From the NCBI RefSeq assembly GCF_014930365.1, contig NZ_JABXWI010000009.1, positions 372,001 through 436,000 of the forward strand: DNA of 64,000 nucleotides. Direction: 5' to 3'. This stretch comes from Streptomyces caniscabiei (GTDB lineage: Bacteria; Actinomycetota; Actinomycetes; Streptomycetales; Streptomycetaceae). The position numbers and the translations under genes were made by a program. Below, piece by piece: positions 58,433 through 64,000 of this stretch (its first letter is position 1; each line of letters opens with the position of its first letter). Below the pieces are notes generated by a model. That model searched no databases. It saw only the letters and a program-made list of their open reading frames with translations, and was not told the DNA's origin.

Positions 58433-58648
58433 GGAGCGGGGCCTCCTGGCCGGATGAAGGTATGTGCCGTCTGAACCTCGTGCGCCTGGGCAACTATTCC
58501 GTTGTTTCGGGTGACTAACGAAAGCTTGACTTGCTCATGGAGAAGTGACGGGGCGTCAGGGCGGATCGCGGGGCCCCGGAATCTTCTCGCGGGTCGAGGC
58601 AACGAATTCGAGCCCTCATGGACTGTTAAAAGCATCTAGGAGGTGCTC

Positions 58649-59197
58649 ATGGGGGATCGGAAGCAGGCCAGGGATGCTCGGGACGAAGGGTTCCAGAGCT
58701 TCCTCGTCGGCCGCTGGCCTCGGCTGATGCGGACGGCGTTCCTGCTCACGGGGGAGCAGCACGCCGCGGAGGACCTGGTCCAGACGACGCTGGAGCAGGT
58801 GTACGTGGCCTGGCGCCGCGTCGGCTCCACGGACGACCCGGACACCTACGTCCGGCGCGTGATGATCAACGCCCACGCGCGGAGGCACCGCAGACGACTC
58901 AAGGAGTTCCTGGCACCCCGGAGCGACACGGACCTCGTGCCGGAGCTCCCCGACGGCGATGACCGCATGGCCCAGGCCGACGACCGTGGCGCCCTGCTGA
59001 CAGCCCTGTCGCAGCTCCCGCCACGCCAGCGCGAAGCCGTCGTCCTTCGGTACTGGGAAGACCTCAGCGAGAGCCAGACGGCCGAGGCGATGGGCTGTTC
59101 CGTGGGGACGGTGAAGAGCAACGCGTCGAAGGGGTTGGCGAAGCTCCGGGCCATACCGGGACTGATCGAGATGGCGACACAGGGGAGCCGGACGTGA
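58649..59197 (+). CDS. SigE-family (ECF) RNA polymerase sigma factor
   Basis: 182 residues. Region 2: FLVGRWPRLMRTAFLLTGEQ and EDLVQTTLEQVYVAWRRV. Region 4: LPPRQREAVVLRYWEDLSES followed by GCSVGTVKSNASKGLAKLR, the helix-turn-helix for the -35 site. This is the SigE-family type common in Streptomyces, usually with a membrane partner encoded directly downstream. ATG 58649 follows AGGAGGT. The next gene overlaps its stop (GTGA), so the downstream membrane protein is the likely partner or anti-sigma factor. Confidence 0.9.
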   Translation: MGDRKQARDARDEGFQSFLVGRWPRLMRTAFLLTGEQHAAEDLVQTTLEQVYVAWRRVGSTDDPDTYVRRVMINAHARRHRRRLKEFLAPRSDTDLVPELPDGDDRMAQADDRGALLTALSQLPPRQREAVVLRYWEDLSESQTAEAMGCSVGTVKSNASKGLAKLRAIPGLIEMATQGSRT

Positions 59198-60279
59198 GGG
59201 GCGCGGGAGATGCGAGGGATACGAGGGACGTGAGAGGTGTGGGACGCAGCGGCGGCGCGGGCGGCACGGACCGTTGGTCGGACGGGAAGGCGAAGCAGCA
59301 GATGAAGCACGGCGACGAAACGCATGGTGACGGCATGGGCGGCGGCAGCGTGCGCGATGACGATCTGGACGGCGGCAGCATGCGCGATCACGACCTGGAC
59401 GGCGACCTCACGCGCCGCGACCGTACCCGCCGCGACCGCACTCACGGCGACCTCACCGCCCACGACCTGACCTACGCCACTCCCGTCGAGAGAGACATCG
59501 CCCTGCTCCTCGCGGACGCGGCCCGTGAGGTCGAGGTCGGCATGGCTCCCTATCAGGCGGTCGTACGGGGTGGCAGGCGCCGCAGAGCCCGTCGCTGGGC
59601 GGTGGCCGCCGCGGCGGCCGTGGTGATCGCGGGCACCACGGGCACGCTCGCGCTGGCCGGGGCGCCGGGCGGGGGTGACGGCGGGGGACGCGTGGTGCCG
59701 GCGGCGACTCCGGCGACCCCCGAGGCCCGCAGGATGCACGAACCCTGGCGGAGCACACTGGCCGAGGGGCGGGACCAGGGCACGGTCTGGCGGGTGGCGA
59801 TAGACGTCTGGGAGGCGCCGAGAGGCAGGGGGGAGGCCGCCCGGCAGCTCGCCGCCGCGGGCCTCTTCGGGGACGTGCCGACGGGCGTGGACGGTGCCGC
59901 CGACCTCGTGGGCAAGAGCTGGCACTTCGTACATCTGACCGTGGGCGAGAACAGGACGGTCACGGTGCTCGACGGTGAGGCGGACCCCTTCTCCGGCACG
60001 GACCTGGAGGTGTTCGCGACAGTCCTGCCCACCGGCGACGAGGGCGCAGGCGACGCCTCGAAGCGCCTGGTCGTCGGCCAGGTCGCCCCCACCGCCCAGG
60101 AAGTGCGCGTCACCTGGTCCGACGGCACCTCGGTCGACGTGCGGCGGAACAGGGACGACGGCTGGCACGCGGACCTGCGCAACCCCCGCATGGTCCACCC
60201 GAAGGGCGCCCTGGCGAGCTGGTTCGTGGCGCTGGCGCCGGAGGGGGCCGGGTACGAGTCGGCGAAGGTGACCGGATGA
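59194..60279 (+). CDS. Membrane protein coupled to the sigma factor (probable anti-sigma)
   Basis: 361 residues. The first 95 are a low-complexity, strongly charged region with repeated DDDLDGG / DHDLDGD and RRDRT. A short helical segment (PVERDIALLLADAAREVEVG) that could bind sigma precedes one membrane helix (WAVAAAAAVVIAGTTGTLALAG, about 130-150), and a beta-rich extracellular domain follows. GTG overlaps the sigma-factor stop. The layout, cytosolic sigma contact and external sensor, is typical of these pairs, but no classic zinc anti-sigma motif is present. Confidence 0.75.
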   Translation: MRGAGDARDTRDVRGVGRSGGAGGTDRWSDGKAKQQMKHGDETHGDGMGGGSVRDDDLDGGSMRDHDLDGDLTRRDRTRRDRTHGDLTAHDLTYATPVERDIALLLADAAREVEVGMAPYQAVVRGGRRRRARRWAVAAAAAVVIAGTTGTLALAGAPGGGDGGGRVVPAATPATPEARRMHEPWRSTLAEGRDQGTVWRVAIDVWEAPRGRGEAARQLAAAGLFGDVPTGVDGAADLVGKSWHFVHLTVGENRTVTVLDGEADPFSGTDLEVFATVLPTGDEGAGDASKRLVVGQVAPTAQEVRVTWSDGTSVDVRRNRDDGWHADLRNPRMVHPKGALASWFVALAPEGAGYESAKVTG

Positions 60280-60326
60280 GCCTGAGACGGCCCCGGCTCT
60301 CACCTGTCCCTCCCTCCTCACCGGAT

Positions 60327-60341
60327 CTGACGTACTGTCAG
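60327..60341. promoter_or_regulatory. CTGACGnnnnGTCAG operator, copy 2
   Basis: CTGAC-GTACT-GTCAG, 174 bases before the MaoC hydratase start. Same framework and the same trailing GGAG as the copy before the F420 oxidoreductase. Confidence 0.6.
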
Positions 60342-60389
60342 GAGCCTTCACATGTGCACGAGGCTGGGCTATACAGAGGGTCGCCGGAC

Positions 60390-60403
60390 TGGAACGCGTT
60401 CTA
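60390..60403. promoter_or_regulatory. KstR box before the MaoC-ADH-SDR operon
   Basis: TGGAACGCGTTCTA, an exact fit to TnnAACnnGTTnnA within a nearly perfect palindrome (CTGGAACGCGTTCTAG). It lies 112 bases before the hydratase start. Confidence 0.8.
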
Positions 60404-60514
60404 GGTGGGCGGGTTCCGGGTCGGCCGTGACGACCTCGGTGCGGCCGCTGGTGCGGACGGTCGTACCGAGGTTCCTCAGCCCACGCCACCCGCCCCGGAC
60501 CGCCCAGGAGCCCC

Positions 60515-61375
60515 ATGCCCATCGACGCAGCCAAGGCGCTAGCGGCAGACCCCCGTTCCGCTGAGATCGCGTGGACCCGGAAGGACGTCCTGCTCTACCA
60601 CCTCGGTATCGGCGCGGGCACCCCCGCGACCGACCCCGACGAACTGCGCTACACGCTGGAGTCGCGGCTGCACGTCCTGCCGAGCTTCGCGACCGTCGCG
60701 GGCGCCGGGTCACCGGATGTGATCGGCGGACTGAACGCACCCGGTGTCGACGTCGACCTCGCCAAGGTCCTGCACGGCGGCCAGCGCGTCGAGCTCCACC
60801 GGCCGATCCCGGTCGAGGGGCGCGCGACGGCGACCTCACGCGTGGCGGCGGTGTACGACAAGGGGAAGGCGGCCGTCCTCGTGATGCGGACCGAGGTCGC
60901 CGACGCCGAGGGCCCGCTGTGGGTCAACGAGGCGCAGATCTTCGTACGGGGAGAGGGCGGCTGGGGCGGGGAGCGCGGCCCGTCCGCCCGGCAGGAACCA
61001 CCGACGACCCCGCCCGACAAGGAGGTGGAGCGGACCGTCCGCGAGGACCAGGCACTGCTGTACCGCCTCTCCGGCGACTGGAACCCGCTGCACGCCGACC
61101 CGGAGTTCGCGGGACGCGCCGGGTTCGACCGGCCGATCCTGCACGGGCTGTGCACGTACGGGATGACGTTGAAGGCCGTGGTGGACACGGTCCTCGGCGG
61201 GGACGTCGGCCGGGTCCGCTCGTACGGGACACGGTTCGCGGGCGTCGTCTTCCCGGGCGAGACCCTCCGTATCCGGATGTGGCGGGCGGACGACCACACG
61301 GTGCGGGTGACGGTGACCGCCATCGACCGGGACGACGCCCCGGTGCTCGCGGACACGCTCGTCGCCCACGCATGA
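60515..61375 (+). CDS. MaoC-type enoyl-CoA hydratase 2 (Rv3538/Hsd4B-like)
   Basis: 286 residues, double hot-dog. The second half holds the hydratase-2 motif YRLSGDWNPLHADPEFA (about 184-200) with catalytic Asp and His, then RPILHGLCTYG. The first residues MPIDAAKAL and the block VYDKGKAAVLVMRTE with RGEGGWGG-RGPS match mycobacterial Rv3538, a KstR-regulon hydratase in cholesterol side-chain oxidation and the counterpart of the second domain of peroxisomal MFE-2. It hydrates a steroid enoyl-CoA. GGAG four bases before the ATG. First gene of a three-gene operon. Confidence 0.87.
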   Translation: MPIDAAKALAADPRSAEIAWTRKDVLLYHLGIGAGTPATDPDELRYTLESRLHVLPSFATVAGAGSPDVIGGLNAPGVDVDLAKVLHGGQRVELHRPIPVEGRATATSRVAAVYDKGKAAVLVMRTEVADAEGPLWVNEAQIFVRGEGGWGGERGPSARQEPPTTPPDKEVERTVREDQALLYRLSGDWNPLHADPEFAGRAGFDRPILHGLCTYGMTLKAVVDTVLGGDVGRVRSYGTRFAGVVFPGETLRIRMWRADDHTVRVTVTAIDRDDAPVLADTLVAHA

Positions 61376-61420
61376 GCAGCGAATCAGCGGATCACAGGTA
61401 CTCCTGAGGGGAGCTGCACC

Positions 61421-62497
61421 ATGCGCGCAGCCGTACTGCACGAGATCGGCCAGGACAAGCTGGACGTGCTCGACGACGTCGAGGCGGTGGGCTTCGGGCC
61501 GGGCAGGGTGAGGATCCGGGTGCGGGCCACCGGGCTGTGCCACTCGGACCTGTCCGCCATGGCCGGGGTGCTGCCGCAGCCCGGACCGTTCGTCCCCGGG
61601 CACGAGGGCGCCGGCGAGATAGTCGAAGTCGGGGAAGGCGTGAGCCACTTGAAGCCCGGCGACCGCGTCGTCGTGTGCTGGCTCCCGGCCTGCGGCACCT
61701 GCCCCGCCTGCAAGCGCGGCCAGACGCAGCTCTGCCTCGCCGGATTCCTCAACGCCGGCACACCCAACTTCAAACGGCCCGCCGGGGACGTCTTCGGCTT
61801 CGCGGGCACGGGTACGTTCGCCGAGGAGGTCGTCGTCGACGCGGGCTGTGCCGTGCCGATACCGGACGACGTGCCCTTCGACATCGCCGCCCTCATCGGC
61901 TGCGGCGTCACCACCGGACTCGGCGCCGCCCTCAACACCGCCGATGTGGAGGCCGGTTCGTCGGTCGCGGTCATCGGCTGCGGCGGGGTCGGCATCTCGG
62001 CCATCCAGGGGGCCCGGCTCAAGGGCGCCGCCGAGATCGTCGCAGTCGACCCGGTGGTCTCACGACGCGAGGCGGCGCTCAAGTTCGGTGCCACCAGGGC
62101 GATCTCGCCGGAGGAGCTGGCCGACGCCAAGCAGTCCGTCACCGGCGGGGAGGGATTCGACTACGTCTTCGAGGTCGTCGGACGCTCGACCACCGCCCGC
62201 ACCGCCTACGAGGCCACCCGGCGCGGCGGCACCCTCGTCGTGGTCGGCGCGGGCGCGCTGGACGACTTCCTCCAACTCAGCATGTTCGAGCTGTTCTTCG
62301 ACGAGAAGCGGATCCTGCCCTCCATGTACGGAGGAGGAGACGTCCTGCGCTCCTACGAGCGGGCCATCGCCCTCTGGCGCGCCGGCCGTATCGACCTGGC
62401 GGGGCTGATCACCCACCGGGTGCCGCTCACCGACATCAACGAGGCGCTGGACCAGATGCGGACGGGCGTGGCGCTCCGCACCTGCATCGAGATCTGA
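61421..62497 (+). CDS. Zinc-dependent alcohol dehydrogenase (MDR family)
   Basis: 358 residues. Catalytic zinc: Cys40 (LCHSD), His61-Glu62 (GHEGAG), Cys near 167 (GCGVTTG). Structural zinc: Cys91, 94, 97 and 105 (CGTCPACKRGQTQLC). NAD loop VAVIGCGGVGISAIQGA near 185. It oxidises an alcohol to aldehyde or ketone; the operon suggests a sterol-side-chain or short-chain alcohol. ATG after GAGGGGAG, 45 bases behind the hydratase gene. Confidence 0.88.
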   Translation: MRAAVLHEIGQDKLDVLDDVEAVGFGPGRVRIRVRATGLCHSDLSAMAGVLPQPGPFVPGHEGAGEIVEVGEGVSHLKPGDRVVVCWLPACGTCPACKRGQTQLCLAGFLNAGTPNFKRPAGDVFGFAGTGTFAEEVVVDAGCAVPIPDDVPFDIAALIGCGVTTGLGAALNTADVEAGSSVAVIGCGGVGISAIQGARLKGAAEIVAVDPVVSRREAALKFGATRAISPEELADAKQSVTGGEGFDYVFEVVGRSTTARTAYEATRRGGTLVVVGAGALDDFLQLSMFELFFDEKRILPSMYGGGDVLRSYERAIALWRAGRIDLAGLITHRVPLTDINEALDQMRTGVALRTCIEI

Positions 62498-62562
62498 CCT
62501 GTGACTCCATGACTCGTGACTCCGGCTCGCGAGTGAAGCGGCTTCGGCGGAAGGACTCGGCA

Positions 62563-63534
62563 GTGGCATTGCCTCTTGAAGGACTGTCCGCGATCGTCAC
62601 CGGCGCGGGGCGGGGGCTCGGCCGGGCCGAGGCGCTGGAACTGGCCCGGCTGGGCGCGGCCGTCGTGGTCAACGACTACGGGCGGCCGGGTCGGGACGGT
62701 TCCGGTGAGGTGTCCACCGGTCCCGCCGAGGAGGTCGCGGCGTCGATCCGCGCGGCCGGCGGTCAGGCGGTGGCGCACACCGGGGACGTCTCCGACCACG
62801 AACAGGCCCGGGAACTGGTCACGTTGGCGGTCGCCCGGTTCGGCAAGCTCGACATCCTCGTCAACAACGCGGGCATCCTGCGCGACCGGATGGTCTTCTC
62901 CATGTCCGAGGAGGAGTGGGACTCGGTCGTCCGGGTACACCTCAAGGGCCACTTCAACACGATCCGCTTCGCCTCCGCCCACTGGCGGGCCCGGGCGAAG
63001 TCGGGCGAGGGCGGGCCGGTGTACGGGCGGGTGGTGAACACCTCCTCCGAGGCCTTCCTCGCCGGGTCCGCGGGTCAGCCCAACTACGCCGCCGCGAAGG
63101 GCGGGATCGTCGGGCTGACCACCTCCACGGCCCTCGCCCTCGCCAAGTACGGCGTCACCGCCAACGTCATCTGCCCGCGCGCCCGCACCCGGATGACCGA
63201 GGACGTGTTCGCGGGTCTGCCGGGCGCGCCCGACGGCACCGATGCCGGCCTCGACCCCCTCGCCCCTGAGCATGTCGCCCCCCTCGTGGGGTATCTCGCC
63301 TCGCCCGCCGCGGCACGGGTGAACGGTCAGCTCTTCGTCGTCCACGGCGGCATGGTGGCGATCGTCGAACGCCCGCGTGTCCAGGCCAAGTTCGACACCA
63401 AGCAGGACGCCTTCACGTACGACGAGCTGGACGGCCTGCTCACGCCGTACTACGTCGACCGGCCGGAGGGGGAGACGTTCGCGGCGGCAGAGGTGCTGGG
63501 CCTGCGGCACGGGCAGGGGGCAGAGGCCGGGTAG
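62563..63534 (+). CDS. SDR 3-hydroxyacyl-CoA/17beta-HSD4-type dehydrogenase (Rv3502c-like)
   Basis: 323 residues. NAD loop VTGAGRGLGRAEAL (12-25), VVVNDYG, NNAG, and catalytic NTSSEAFLAGSAGQPNYAAA with Tyr about 174 and Lys about 178. The VVNDYGRPGRDGSGE segment and length agree with the dehydrogenase domain of MFE-2 and mycobacterial Rv3502c (Hsd4A), which acts after the hydratase in side-chain beta-oxidation. GTG 62563 after GGAAGGA. So the operon supplies hydration and dehydrogenation steps; the FadA5-like thiolase at 23.6 kb would follow. Confidence 0.87.
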   Translation: MALPLEGLSAIVTGAGRGLGRAEALELARLGAAVVVNDYGRPGRDGSGEVSTGPAEEVAASIRAAGGQAVAHTGDVSDHEQARELVTLAVARFGKLDILVNNAGILRDRMVFSMSEEEWDSVVRVHLKGHFNTIRFASAHWRARAKSGEGGPVYGRVVNTSSEAFLAGSAGQPNYAAAKGGIVGLTTSTALALAKYGVTANVICPRARTRMTEDVFAGLPGAPDGTDAGLDPLAPEHVAPLVGYLASPAAARVNGQLFVVHGGMVAIVERPRVQAKFDTKQDAFTYDELDGLLTPYYVDRPEGETFAAAEVLGLRHGQGAEAG

Positions 63535-63586
63535 GGGGCGTAGTACCACGCCGTCAGCCCTCAGTCACGCTGGGCCTTGAACGGGG

Positions 63587-63619
63587 CCGGCCCCGCCCGT
63601 TGGTGTCGGGCGGGGCCGG
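63587..63619 (+). terminator. Terminator of the MaoC-ADH-SDR operon
   Basis: Perfect 13-bp stem CCGGCCCCGCCCG / CGGGCGGGGCCGG with a TTGGTGT loop, 52 bases past the SDR stop. Confidence 0.88.
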
Positions 63620-63691
63620 TGCCATCGTGTGGTCGGTTCCGGTGTCGAATTGACGTTTCTCCAGAGGTGACCACGAGGACTTCGTCACCGA

Positions 63692-63856
63692 TCAGGCGGA
63701 CGTCGTCGTCTCCGTGTGTTCGGCCGGCTTGCGGTGGCGTCCGCGAGGGCTCGTCTTCTCGGCTTCGTGGGCCGAGATCTGGCCCCGGTGCCGGCCGTGG
63801 CCTCCCACCTCGTGGGGGTCGGCAGTGGGCGGCTGGGTTGTGTGCACGTCGCTCAT
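63692..63856 (-). CDS. Small basic histidine/arginine-rich protein
   Basis: 54 residues, MSDVHTTQPP at the start and TETTTSA at the end. Twice it contains a GRHR motif (GGHGRHRGQ and RGRHRKP), and it is rich in His, Arg, Thr and Glu. Nearly every codon ends in G or C, as in the neighbouring genes, and GGGGAA stands before the ATG, so it is likely real. No fold is apparent; it is probably disordered. Function unknown. An AT-rich patch (63878-63905) upstream may be its promoter. Confidence 0.5.
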   Translation of the reverse strand: MSDVHTTQPPTADPHEVGGHGRHRGQISAHEAEKTSPRGRHRKPAEHTETTTSA

Positions 63857-64000
63857 TGGAAGTGTTCCCCGTCGAATGATCTTCTTACCGGCGGGTGATT
63901 TTAACGGGCCGCCCTGCTCGTCCCGAAGCCGCCCGAGCGCGTGTCGCCCGCGTCGCGCCCACCTGGCCCGCGCCCCCCACCCCCTTCACCCGACGGTCAT
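63857..64000. other. Right edge, no gene seen
   Basis: Upstream of the 54-residue gene. It includes TTAAAATC on the minus strand, unusual here, then plain GC-rich sequence to the edge. Confidence 0.5.

Noticed and set aside
60352..60564. 70-codon ORF between the sigma-factor operon and the MaoC gene, with GGAG before its ATG
   Set aside because: It runs through the KstR box and the start of the MaoC gene, and its product is basic with no motif. Its start context resembles that of the F420 oxidoreductase, so a decayed gene start is possible but not supportable.
22166..63534. Complete cholesterol degradation pathway
   Set aside because: Only side-chain type enzymes are seen. No ring-opening (Kst D, Hsa) or mce uptake genes lie in the window, so no complete pathway is claimed.

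Overview
The window is chromosomal DNA of very high GC content with GTG/TTG starts, GGAGG ribosome sites, strong third-position GC bias and families typical of actinomycetes (SCO2322-type protein, DUF5336, SigE-family sigma factor, F420-dependent oxidoreductase, Mrr-TerD fusion). It is almost certainly Streptomyces or a very close relative. I see no rRNA, tRNA, CRISPR array, insertion sequence or phage.

Layout. 0-8 kb: FAD/NAD-binding protein (cut by the window edge), PhoD-type phosphatase, secreted HNH nuclease, a GDT1-type metal exporter behind a yybP-ykoY (Mn2+) riboswitch, HAD phosphatase, imine-reductase-like enzyme with divergent HxlR regulator. 8-22 kb: MhuD-like haem oxygenase, envelope proteins, an MFS exporter fused to a MarR-like domain, a tail-anchored Hsp70-like protein facing a DUF1992 protein and an FHA protein, DUF2330 protein, GT87/PAP2 fusion. 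22-25 kb: CYP125-like P450 and FadA5-like thiolase, divergent. 25-33 kb: HTH/STAND NTPase/WD40 protein, secreted NucA/NucB nuclease with two downstream genes holding three copies of one small domain, another secreted protein with the same promoter element, and a secreted lysozyme-like protein. 33-40 kb: a complete ECF transporter operon behind a cobalamin riboswitch. 40-49 kb: MBL hydrolase, aldehyde dehydrogenase, ferredoxin, TPR protein, an orphan TPP riboswitch, a KstR-like TetR regulator, and a glycosyltransferase/methyltransferase/alpha-toroid operon. 49-60 kb: F420 oxidoreductase, amidase, Mrr-TerD fusion, MFS exporter, SigE-family sigma factor with its partner. 60-64 kb: MaoC hydratase, alcohol dehydrogenase, SDR, and a 54-residue protein.

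The most coherent story is a sterol/steroid side-chain catabolism regulon scattered over 40 kb. The regulator (44.7 kb) closely resembles mycobacterial KstR. Palindromes fitting the KstR consensus TnnAACnnGTTnnA lie before the regulator and glycosyltransferase operon, before the MBL/ALDH-ferredoxin pair, before the MaoC-ADH-SDR operon, and, with one mismatch each, twice between the P450 and the thiolase. The proteins resemble KstR-regulon members of M. tuberculosis (CYP125, FadA5, Rv3538, Rv3502c, Rv3520c). A second palindrome, CTGACGnnnnGTCAG, precedes the F420 oxidoreductase and the MaoC operon. No ring-cleavage genes are present, so only activation and beta-oxidation of a side chain is supported here.

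Three metabolite riboswitches (Mn2+, B12, TPP) were found. The TPP one has no thiamine gene behind it and points antisense into the regulator gene.
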